Shown here: piece by piece, positions 26,932 through 35,159 of the stretch
Position numbering within the stretch: the stretch's first letter is position 1
How the letters are laid out: each line of letters begins with the position of its first letter
Origin: Bacteroidota bacterium
GTDB taxonomy: Bacteria; Bacteroidota; Ignavibacteria; UBA10030; SZUA-254
DNA: 35,159 bases
Direction of reading: 5' to 3'
NCBI GenBank assembly: GCA_030019075.1
Contig: JASEHD010000017.1
Location: forward strand, 1 to 35,159
The notes under the pieces: model-generated
Told to the model about the DNA's origin: nothing
What the model saw: the letters and a program-made list of their open reading frames with translations, nothing else
Databases searched by the model: none
Made by a program: the position numbers and the translations under genes

Positions 26932-29316
26932 CTAAATTGATTTTGACATCTGGAGATGGCTGCTGTTTGATTTGCGCCGCTTAACTATAGAAAAAAAGTA
27001 TCCCAGAATACATAATACCAATGTTCCCCCACTAATTGCGGCACCTCGATAAAAAGATTTTGGCTCATATTTCATTTCAACCGTATGATCTCCTGCTTCG
27101 ACAACCAATGCACGCAAACTCCAATCGGCTCGGTACACAGTGGCACGAAGATCATCGACATATGCATTCCAATCAGGATAATACATTTCACTCAATACAA
27201 GAATTCCCTTCTTCGGAGTTGAAACTTTCAAAGTAATCGAATTAATGGTGTACGACACGATCTTAGCGTTCCATTGACTTGTTGAAATGGTATCATCGAG
27301 AAAAATCTGTGGCGTTTCTAAAAATACTGCTTCATGCTTAGGATTAAATTGTGAACCTGCGATATAGAGACTTTCCTCTTTGACTGTCAAGAACGATTTG
27401 TAATTGTAAACAAAAAATGCTCGCGGTAAATATGTAGTATCGGTTACGAGATGGGCTTGAATTCGCGGCTGACCTCCTATTAAAACGGTATCAAGTTTCA
27501 TTCGATATTTAACATTCATCATATCGAGCGCATGCGGTGTCGGTGGATATCTTCTTTGCAATCCGAGCTGTGAATACCCCTCGATCAGGAAAATCCGATC
27601 CATCATCCCTTGGTTGCGGTCGACGAGCATCATTCCCCCCTGACGCATATTGATACGGAAAAATTCGGATTTACCTTCTTGTTTCCATTGTTCGATAATC
27701 TCTGATCGTTGTCGGAAATATTTCTCGGGATCGGTCGTACCATTATTCTGCTTATATCCGAAAATGTACATATCGAAAAATTGAACCAAGAAAATCAGAG
27801 CAAGTATCCAGCGTATATTTATAGATTTTTTAAAGAATAAATAAAGTACTATTAAGGATACAAATACAACAACCATCGAAATCAACGATTGAGTCCTTAC
27901 AATTTCATTAACTATCGGAAGAACTGCTCTAACGGGTTGATTTGAGAACGTGCCACTTCGCAACTGATCAGAAATGAATTGGTCGGCTAATTGAAGATGC
28001 ACAATAATTGTTAATAAGAGAGTAGTACCGCCAATTGCAAACAAAACTCTCTTGAAATATTTATCTTTGGATTTTATGTTTAGAAGATTTTGCAGACCAT
28101 ATCCACTCAAAAGTGCTACAGCAAAAATGAAAAAGAATCCCCACCGACCAAGAGATCTGAATTTATCAAATCCTGGCACATAATCATAGAACAATCTATG
28201 AAGAATAAAATTATCTCCGAGCGCATATAGAATAGCAAAAAGTGCAAACCATGCGGTAGCCATTAAGTGACGATTACTTTTTGCATATTTAAGGGCAAAT
28301 AATGCTAATATGAGCGCTGTTATGCCTGTATAAATACAAGTCTCCCAATAATTCCAGTACGATTCCGGTCCCCAGAAAGGATTTGGATTTTCTGAGCCAG
28401 GATGATTTGCTTCGCCAAAAAATTTCGGGATTAAAATTGTAATTAATTGCTGCCACCAAAGCTCACCCTCGGTTGATCTTGTAAACGATAATTCCTCACG
28501 GACTGAAAGTTTCGTCAACTCCATTGTCGGTAATAACTGGATTGCAGAAAGTGCAACGGCAATAACGACAACACCAGCAGCCAATAGGGAAAGTTTTGTT
28601 ATATTCATGATAGGATCATCTTTATTAACATCTCCCTTCTGTCGAATTCTATGATATATTTCTACGATGAATAAAATGAATAGGAAGATAAAAAAGTAGA
28701 ATGATATCTGGATATGCCCACCGCAAACTATTAAAAATAAAACGAATCCGCAGAGAATCATTTTCTGAATCGAAAACTCCCGCAATGTTTTCACAAATAG
28801 CAATACAGCCAATGGGAACCATGCAATCTGACAGATAATTACCAGATGAATCATATGGACAATCATAAAACCGGAGAGCATATAAGCAAGGGCGCTGAAA
28901 GTTGCCGGTATCTTTGATAGACTAAAATATTTCGCAAGGTAGTACATTGTTACGCCAGCAAGAACAACATGGGCAAGCAAATACATCTCAACATACCACA
29001 CGTGAAGTATTCCACCCGATGCAAAAGGTATTAATAACAAATGTGGAAGATAAAGTACTGTGCCTGTAATATCCGCAAGGAACGGCATACCAACAAATGT
29101 ATATGGATTCCACAATGGAATTTCTCCGTTCGCAAATGAGACACTTGCGAAATTCCGATACGGATAAAATTGGTAAATGAAATCTTCCCAGAAAAATGCC
29201 TGCTGAAAAATTATCTCACGAAAGAAGAATACAACGAAAGTTGTCAAGAGAATAATGACATGCCAATCTTTTATCTCAGGTACATAAATCTTCTGAATCA
29301 TCTTCTCTTTTTTCAT
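26932..29316 (-). CDS. YfhO-family multi-pass membrane protein (GT-C-like)
   Basis: 794 aa; 'FFREIIFQQAFFWEDFIYQFYPYRNFASVSFANGEIPLWNPYTFVGMPFLAD...' and C-terminal 'GILVLSEMYYPDWNAYVDDLRATVYRADWSLRALVVEAGDHTVEMKYEPKSFYRGAAIS' are characteristic; ATGA overlap with the upstream GT9 gene. Confidence 0.88.
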   Translation of the reverse strand: MKKEKMIQKIYVPEIKDWHVIILLTTFVVFFFREIIFQQAFFWEDFIYQFYPYRNFASVSFANGEIPLWNPYTFVGMPFLADITGTVLYLPHLLLIPFASGGILHVWYVEMYLLAHVVLAGVTMYYLAKYFSLSKIPATFSALAYMLSGFMIVHMIHLVIICQIAWFPLAVLLFVKTLREFSIQKMILCGFVLFLIVCGGHIQISFYFFIFLFILFIVEIYHRIRQKGDVNKDDPIMNITKLSLLAAGVVVIAVALSAIQLLPTMELTKLSVREELSFTRSTEGELWWQQLITILIPKFFGEANHPGSENPNPFWGPESYWNYWETCIYTGITALILALFALKYAKSNRHLMATAWFALFAILYALGDNFILHRLFYDYVPGFDKFRSLGRWGFFFIFAVALLSGYGLQNLLNIKSKDKYFKRVLFAIGGTTLLLTIIVHLQLADQFISDQLRSGTFSNQPVRAVLPIVNEIVRTQSLISMVVVFVSLIVLYLFFKKSINIRWILALIFLVQFFDMYIFGYKQNNGTTDPEKYFRQRSEIIEQWKQEGKSEFFRINMRQGGMMLVDRNQGMMDRIFLIEGYSQLGLQRRYPPTPHALDMMNVKYRMKLDTVLIGGQPRIQAHLVTDTTYLPRAFFVYNYKSFLTVKEESLYIAGSQFNPKHEAVFLETPQIFLDDTISTSQWNAKIVSYTINSITLKVSTPKKGILVLSEMYYPDWNAYVDDLRATVYRADWSLRALVVEAGDHTVEMKYEPKSFYRGAAISGGTLVLCILGYFFSIVKRRKSNSSHLQMSKSI

Positions 29317-30425
29317 TGGGTTACTTCAGAATTTCTTTCTTTGTTTGATAGAAGTTTCTGACATGCATTGAAAACTGTTTCAACCTTAAGATATTGCATA
29401 CAATTATTTTTACATATAGGTGAGTAGAAGCAATCACATTCGAAATCCGGCTCAAGAATCACGCCACGACCATAAAGCTCGAACTCGTGTTTATTGAAAA
29501 TATTGTTGAAGAGGACAATCTTCTTCCGGTACCCAACGGCAATATGCAGTGCCATCGTTACCGCTGTAACCACAAGATTACAATGATTGACTAAACTCAT
29601 AAACTGTTGAAGTGGAAAATGCCCAAGATAAATAGCATCGCTCTGTTTTGCAAGTATCAAATTCTTTTTATGTTCCTGCTCACCTCCAAGGAATAATGGT
29701 GCATAGCCAGATCTTTTCAATTTTTTCGCGAGAGTAATCCAATATTTATCGGGCCACAGACGAGAAGTCCACCTTCCCCCGCAACCAGTGTTTAATCCAA
29801 TAATCAGTTTCTTCTTTGGAAGCTTCCATTGATATTCAGATACCTCTGGCATAATATACTCCTCACCAGAAAATCTGAATCCGCAAATCTCAAATATTTC
29901 TTCCTGATAATTTTTCCTGTTCGCCTTACTCAAATTATCAAAGATCCCGGTTAGGTATTTATGTTCTGCTTCATTATCAATTGGGACACATTTACCCTCT
30001 CTCAGTGCGAATCCTTTCTTAACATCTGCTTTTACAATAGAACAGACTGCACATGCTTCTTTATCTTTATCAAGGTTATAAATATTATCGAAAGAAGTCA
30101 TCTGGAGAGTAACAAGACTCTGTGGAGTGAAGGGTAAAACAATATCGACCATATTGGGAATCACTTCCGGTGTTAATGTAAGCCACCATATCTCGGCTCG
30201 CGGTTCAATTTCTTTTAGCTTTCGGAGAAGTGGTGTCGTCCTAATAACATCACCTATAGCACCCAGCTTAATTATCAATACCCTTTTTGAAACCGAATCA
30301 TAATAAGAGCAATCGTTACCAATTGTATCAACACAATTGACACCTTGTTTTTTATGAGGTTTACAAGGAATATCTCCACGGAAATGGTGACAATTTTTTT
30401 TAATTTTATCTATCGTAAATTCCAT
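29313..30425 (-). CDS. glycosyltransferase family 9 (ADP-heptosyltransferase-like) with Cys-rich N-terminal extension
   Basis: 'KRVLIIKLGAIGDVIRTTPLLRKLKEIEPRAEIWWLT', 'IGLNTGCGGRWTSRLWPDKYWITLAKKL', 'LVVTAVTMALHIAVGYRKKIVLF'; N-terminal 'CHHFRGDIPCKPHKKQGVNCVDTIGNDCSYY'. Confidence 0.88.
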   Translation of the reverse strand: MEFTIDKIKKNCHHFRGDIPCKPHKKQGVNCVDTIGNDCSYYDSVSKRVLIIKLGAIGDVIRTTPLLRKLKEIEPRAEIWWLTLTPEVIPNMVDIVLPFTPQSLVTLQMTSFDNIYNLDKDKEACAVCSIVKADVKKGFALREGKCVPIDNEAEHKYLTGIFDNLSKANRKNYQEEIFEICGFRFSGEEYIMPEVSEYQWKLPKKKLIIGLNTGCGGRWTSRLWPDKYWITLAKKLKRSGYAPLFLGGEQEHKKNLILAKQSDAIYLGHFPLQQFMSLVNHCNLVVTAVTMALHIAVGYRKKIVLFNNIFNKHEFELYGRGVILEPDFECDCFYSPICKNNCMQYLKVETVFNACQKLLSNKERNSEVTQ

Positions 30426-30444
30426 AATGAGATATGCTTAATTC

Positions 30445-31569
30445 TTACTTCCAGATATCCCGAATAGAATATTCTTTTTCCGTCGAATGATATGTTTTTG
30501 TGATTAGCTCGCCAAGGAGTCCGATGGAAATAAACTGTATACCAACAATAATAAGTAAGATACCACCAAGAAAAAGGGGTCTGTTGCTTAAAGCCATTCC
30601 TTCGGCAAATTTCAGGTAGACAAGATATAGATCGATGATAAATCCTATTAAAAAGAACATTGAGCCCCAAAAACCAAATAAGTGTAACGGACGCTTCAGA
30701 TATCGAGTTGTAAAAAGTACTGTCAACAGATCGAGAAAACCCCTCCAAAATCTAACAACACCATATTTTGATTTTCCATATTTACGAGGTTGATGCTGGA
30801 CAACAATCTCTCCAACCCGATAACCGAGCCAGTGTGCGAGGGCTGGAATATATCGATGAAGCTCACCATATATTTTTACATCCTTCACAACTTCGTTACG
30901 ATACACTTTTAATCCACAATTAAAATCATGGAGTCTGATTCCTGTAAGTAAAGAAGTAACAAAATTAAAAAATCTTGACGGAATTGTTTTCGAAAGTGGA
31001 TCACGTCGTTTCTTCTTCCAACCTGAAATAAGATCGTATCCTTTTTTAAGTTCATTTATCAAGTTGGGTATCTCATCCGGATCATCCTGCAAATCGGCAT
31101 CCATAGTGATTACAACATCTCCCTCGGCATGGTCAAAACCGACAGAGAGCGCAGCGGACTTCCCGAAATTCCGCCTGAATCGGATTATCTTTATTCTTCT
31201 GTCCTTTCGTCTCAAATCGTGAAGAACCTTGTTCGAGCCATCACTACTGCCATCATCAACAAAAATAATTTCAAAACGCCCAAACCGATGTAAAACATTC
31301 CTTAATTTTTCATAGAGTTCTGGGAGTGATTGTTCTTCGTTTAAAAGTGGAATTACTACCGATACATCCTTCCTGCCTTCGCGATGTTTCTCCTGTTTGA
31401 ATCCATGAGGCCTTTGCCTTTGTCGCCTTACCCTTTGTTCGTTTGAGCGATCTTCAATACGACCAGAAGGTTGCTGTCTCGGTCCTTGTTCGATTTCCTT
31501 TGTTATAGTTTCAGGTATCGGTCTTTTTTCAGTTTCCGATAATTCCTGTTTTTTATCTTGCTCTTCCAT
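30445..31569 (-). CDS. polyprenyl-phosphate glycosyltransferase, GT2 (DPM1/GtrB-like) with charged N-terminal extension
   Basis: 'VSVVIPLLNEEQSLPELYEKL', 'IIFVDDGSSDGSNKVLHDL', 'FRRNFGKSAALSVGFDHAEGDVVITMDADLQDDPDEIPNLI', 'HDFNCGLKVYRNEVV', C-terminal TM pair 'GLLGELITKTYH'. Confidence 0.92.
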   Translation of the reverse strand: MEEQDKKQELSETEKRPIPETITKEIEQGPRQQPSGRIEDRSNEQRVRRQRQRPHGFKQEKHREGRKDVSVVIPLLNEEQSLPELYEKLRNVLHRFGRFEIIFVDDGSSDGSNKVLHDLRRKDRRIKIIRFRRNFGKSAALSVGFDHAEGDVVITMDADLQDDPDEIPNLINELKKGYDLISGWKKKRRDPLSKTIPSRFFNFVTSLLTGIRLHDFNCGLKVYRNEVVKDVKIYGELHRYIPALAHWLGYRVGEIVVQHQPRKYGKSKYGVVRFWRGFLDLLTVLFTTRYLKRPLHLFGFWGSMFFLIGFIIDLYLVYLKFAEGMALSNRPLFLGGILLIIVGIQFISIGLLGELITKTYHSTEKEYSIRDIWK

Positions 31570-31638
31570 GATTGTCTCACTTTCTTTGTGTCAAAATACG
31601 ATATTTTTTAATGATAATCAAAGAATTCATGAAAGTAC

Positions 31639-31667
31639 TTGACAATATATACAATATTTGGTAGATT
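31639..31667 (+). promoter_or_regulatory. candidate sigma70-like promoter, TTGACA-N17-TAGATT
   Basis: Perfect TTGACA at 31639-31644, 17-bp spacer, TAGATT (4/6) at 31662-31667, 47 bp before the protease ATG. Confidence 0.45.
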
Positions 31668-31714
31668 AAATATGAACTTCAATAATTATCCTAATCATCT
31701 TTTTGGAGATCCCC

Positions 31715-34700
31715 ATGCGAAAAGGATTACTCATTACATTGCTTGCTTTCGGAGGAATATGTTTAACACCATCATCTACCACCTCACAAACTTGGTTACA
31801 AGATTATGCGATTAAGCGAGGCATCGAATTAAGGGAGGAGCGTGCTTTTGCTGAATCGGTCGCAATTGCTAACAACTTGCCAATCCGGGTTGAATATGAG
31901 GATGGTCCAACAATAGAACTTCAACGGATTCGAAATAACATACCAGTTTATTACAAAACAGATAATCTCACCGCTGCTCGGACAATCTCGACACACAAAG
32001 TTTGGCCCAGTGGTGGAAGTGGATATTCTTTAACAGGAGAAAACATTATTCTCGGTATTTGGGATGCTGGAAGAGTACGTCCAACCCACCAGGAGTTTGG
32101 CTCAAGAGTCATTTTCACAGAAGGCAGTGATCACTACCATGCAACTCACGTTGGTGGAACGATGATAGCTACAGGGGTAATTGGTGCAGCTAAAGGTATG
32201 TCATATCAAGGATCATTAAAATCTTACAACTGGTCTAATGATGAAGCAGAAATGGCAACTGAAGCAGCAGCCGGTTTACGCGTCTCGAATCATTCATATG
32301 GAACAATAACAGGATGGTCTTGGAATTATCGTAGCGATAATCGCTGGGCTTGGTTTGGCGATGTAAATATTAGCGAAATTGAGGATTACAAGTTCGGATT
32401 TTATTCCGACCAAGCAAAAGAATGGGATGAAATAGCTTTTAACGCACCTAATTACCTAATTGTGAAATCTGCTGGAAATGATCGCGACGAAGGTCCAAGT
32501 GGATCAACTACACACTGGGCTATAATTGGAGGAGCATGGACTTTGGTTACAGCAGCGCGTAATCGTGATGGTAATTCAGGATACGACTGTATCAGCCATA
32601 ATTCTTTGGCGAAAAATGTTCTTACTGTTGGAGCTGTGAATGACATTTTTGGCAGTTATTCGACCCCAAGTAGTGTTGTTATGTCATCCTTTAGTTGTTG
32701 GGGTCCTATCGATGATGGCAGAATAAAACCCGATATCGTAGCAAACGGGGTGGATTTATATTCCCCAATTTCAACTTCAGATATAGCGTATGGCAGGTAC
32801 AGTGGAACATCAATGTCGGCACCAAATGCATCGGGATCGGTTGGTTTACTTCTCCAGCGTCAAAACATGTTGCAAGGCACTACACCATTACGAGCATCAA
32901 CACTTAAAGCAATTATTATTAACACGGCAGATGAATCAGGGCCAAATCCCGGACCTGATTATATGTTTGGTTGGGGACTGATGAATACACTTAAAGCCAT
33001 AGATATCATGACGCAAGATAGTATTGACGGATTCGGATCGCATATCAAAGAACTGGTTCTAAATCAAGGACAAACAATTCAGTTTGATGTAGGAAGTGAT
33101 GATATTCCACTAAGAGCAACTATTTGTTGGACCGATCCAGCAGGAACACCGGTCAGTCCAGCACTTGATCCACCAAACATCATGTTGAAAAATGATATCG
33201 ATCTTCGGATCATTAAAAAAATGAATCTCCAAACATATTCGCCATGGATACTCAATCCGGCATCACCCTCTGCCGCAGCATTAACCGGAGATAATTACCG
33301 TGATAATGTCGAACAAGTTCATATTGAATCACCTGAGAGAACAGTTTACACTGTTCGAATAACACATAAAGGAACATTAACGGGTGGCTCACAAAATGTT
33401 TCATTCGTCATTAGTGGAAATGCAGTTCCGTTAGGTCCGGTTTTCGTTGCTCAACCGAATAATTTCGAATACACACTTATTCCCAGTGCAATTACTAACG
33501 ACTCTATTAAAATTAAAAACCCCGGAGATTCACTGCTATTCTTCCAAACTTTCATCCCATCACCCGAAAATAGCTGGCTCTCAATTCAAGAAAATTTTGT
33601 TACAATAGATTCACTCGACTCAGGCATGGTGCATTTCACGGTTGATCCTTCAGGACTAACTACGTGGACAGATTATGCAGGAGCAATTTCTTTCTTACAT
33701 AACGATTCAACTCAAACTCCATCTTCCGTCAATGTAGTAGTTCATGTTCTCGGACCAACGATTACTCCTAAGACTACGAGCTATCTTATTGAGATTGATT
33801 CAGGTGATGTGGCGAAGGATACATTGATAATCCGGAACGATGGATATATTCCACTTCATATCTCAATAAATGACACAGGAAAATTAACACCAACTTGGAT
33901 GACCCATGAGTTGAATATCGGAACTATCCAACCAGACGAAACTCTTAAAGTACCTCTCACATTTGGAGAGGCAACGCTTGCAATTGGTGATTATTATACT
34001 AACCTGCTGATTGAGAGTAACGATAACAAGACAGGGAATATTGAAATCCCAATCGCACTCCATGTTGGAACAAAGAGAATCACATCAGTGCAAGTTGATA
34101 ATCGTTGGAATATGGTCTCGCTTCCGGTAAAATCATTTTTGTCCTTAAAAACCGACCTGTTCCCAACAGCAACATCTCACGCATTTTTATATAACGGTAG
34201 TACTTACGTCCAAAAAAATATATTAGAAGCAGGACAAGGTTATTGGTTAAAATTTGATGATGTTCAATCGATTCCCATCGAAGGTTATGTATTAAAAGCC
34301 GATACCATCACACTATTAGGAGGTTGGAATATGATTGGCGCCTTGTCGAATAGTATCCCCACAACTGCTGTAGTATCCGAACCTGATGGTAAGATTGCTC
34401 CGTATTTCTTCGGCTATGACCGAAGCTATATCATTGCCGATAATCTTCAACCCGGGAAAGGATATTGGGTAAAAGCTAAAGAGCCGTGTGATATCATTTT
34501 GAGTGGAACTTATCCTCCGCTGTCGAAACAATTGGCAAGCCAGATATTATCAGCGTTTAATAGCATAACGTTTAGCGATGGTGAAAACAGCCAAACACTT
34601 TATTTTACTATTGATCAGGGGATAAGCATTGAAGATTTTGCGCTTCCACCCACTGCACCAGAAGGAGATTTTGATGTACGGTATAGCTCAGGACGATTCC

Positions 34701-35159
34701 TCGAAATAGCCGGAGAAAACCAAAGTGAATATCCGATCGACATCCAGACGGTTTCTTCTCTGATTAAAATAAGCTGGAACATTCGAGAATTATCAACTAC
34801 TAAATTTGTGTTACGTGATGAAGAAGGTAAAACATATCCGTTAAACGAGAATGGGAGTATCACATTACACGGAGATAATGCAGGAATAAAAACACTAAAG
34901 TTAGTAACCGAAGGAAAAAATATTCCGATGGAATATGCACTCGAACAAAATTATCCCAATCCATTCAATCCAATTACAAGGATTGAATATGCACTGCCAG
35001 TGGAGGCACACGTAACGCTGAAGGTTTACGATATTCTTGGTCGGGAAGTCGCAACTCTTGTGAACGAAATGCAAGAAGCAGGATACAAATCAGTGAGTTT
35101 TTCCGCCATAGGCGGATCCGCCTCTGGCGGAGATGCAGTGAATTTACCCAGCGGCATTT
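31715..35159 (+). CDS. secreted S8 subtilisin-like serine protease with C-terminal T9SS-type sorting domain (3' truncated by window edge)
   Basis: Open reading frame read by eye from ATG 31715 ([25 protein letters not shown]) to the window end with no stop. Triad contexts '[10 protein letters not shown]', '[10 protein letters not shown]', '[13 protein letters not shown]'; C-terminal '[56 protein letters not shown]...NLPSGI'. Confidence 0.93.
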   Translation, partial: MRKGLLITLLAFGGICLTPSSTTSQTWLQDYAIKRGIELREERAFAESVAIANNLPIRVEYEDGPTIELQRIRNNIPVYYKTDNLTAARTISTHKVWPSGGSGYSLTGENIILGIWDAGRVRPTHQEFGSRVIFTEGSDHYHATHVGGTMIATGVIGAAKGMSYQGSLKSYNWSNDEAEMATEAAAGLRVSNHSYGTITGWSWNYRSDNRWAWFGDVNISEIEDYKFGFYSDQAKEWDEIAFNAPNYLIVKSAGNDRDEGPSGSTTHWAIIGGAWTLVTAARNRDGNSGYDCISHNSLAKNVLTVGAVNDIFGSYSTPSSVVMSSFSCWGPIDDGRIKPDIVANGVDLYSPISTSDIAYGRYSGTSMSAPNASGSVGLLLQRQNMLQGTTPLRASTLKAIIINTADESGPNPGPDYMFGWGLMNTLKAIDIMTQDSIDGFGSHIKELVLNQGQTIQFDVGSDDIPLRATICWTDPAGTPVSPALDPPNIMLKNDIDLRIIKKMNLQTYSPWILNPASPSAAALTGDNYRDNVEQVHIESPERTVYTVRITHKGTLTGGSQNVSFVISGNAVPLGPVFVAQPNNFEYTLIPSAITNDSIKIKNPGDSLLFFQTFIPSPENSWLSIQENFVTIDSLDSGMVHFTVDPSGLTTWTDYAGAISFLHNDSTQTPSSVNVVVHVLGPTITPKTTSYLIEIDSGDVAKDTLIIRNDGYIPLHISINDTGKLTPTWMTHELNIGTIQPDETLKVPLTFGEATLAIGDYYTNLLIESNDNKTGNIEIPIALHVGTKRITSVQVDNRWNMVSLPVKSFLSLKTDLFPTATSHAFLYNGSTYVQKNILEAGQGYWLKFDDVQSIPIEGYVLKADTITLLGGWNMIGALSNSIPTTAVVSEPDGKIAPYFFGYDRSYIIADNLQPGKGYWVKAKEPCDIILSGTYPPLSKQLASQILSAFNSITFSDGENSQTLYFTIDQGISIEDFALPPTAPEGDFDVRYSSGRFLEIAGENQSEYPIDIQTVSSLIKISWNIRELSTTKFVLRDEEGKTYPLNENGSITLHGDNAGIKTLKLVTEGKNIPMEYALEQNYPNPFNPITRIEYALPVEAHVTLKVYDILGREVATLVNEMQEAGYKSVSFSAIGGSASGGDAVNLPSGI
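35102..35131. repeat. 30-bp double-hairpin palindromic element TCCGCC-ATA-GGCGGA/TCCGCC-TCT-GGCGGA
   Basis: Two adjacent perfect 6-bp stems with 3-nt loops (35102-35116, 35117-35131) and a central GGCGGATCCGCC palindrome. Exactly 10 codons, in frame with the protease. Confidence 0.8.

Noticed and set aside
32452-32646. 64-aa antisense ORF within the protease
   Set aside because: Antisense to the S8 catalytic domain; no independent support.
1-35159. Search for CRISPR arrays, transposases, phage genes, tRNA/rRNA, toxin-antitoxin or defence genes
   Set aside because: Intergenic spaces are short and contain no regular spaced repeats or tRNA-like cloverleaf that I could recognise; all sizeable ORFs fit housekeeping, envelope or secreted-protein roles.

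Overview
The window looks like a slice of a Bacteroidota/Ignavibacteria-type genome; this rests on the T9SS-like C-terminal sorting motif, a TamB-like protein and overall protein style, and is an inference. It is mostly ordinary chromosome. From left to right it holds: a TrmH/SpoU rRNA methyltransferase (-); a compact hldA-hldC-tamB-rnr run (+); a YqaA/DedA-like membrane protein (+); queF (-); two adjacent genes with unusual Glu/Arg-rich coiled coils plus TPR modules (+); a tandem DUF309-like protein (-); a lipoprotein with Ig-like repeats (+); an AmmeMemoRadiSam radical SAM enzyme and endonuclease IV (-); anmK (+); a DUF1624-like membrane protein and pta (-); and a continuous eight-gene minus-strand glycan locus (GT2, wecB, GT4, methyltransferase, GT2, YfhO, GT9, GT2). 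At the right edge a large secreted S8 subtilisin-like protease runs off the window. It is missing from the supplied ORF track because it has no stop codon here. Most interesting: (i) a 30-bp double-hairpin palindromic element (TCCGCC-ATA-GGCGGA-TCCGCC-TCT-GGCGGA) that appears inserted in frame inside the conserved T9SS sorting domain of the protease; (ii) the paired coiled-coil/TPR genes at 10.5-14.1 kb, which share a recurring module but have different C-terminal domains; (iii) a probable 1-nt frame problem at the start of the YqaA-like gene. I found no CRISPR array, transposase, prophage gene, rRNA or tRNA.
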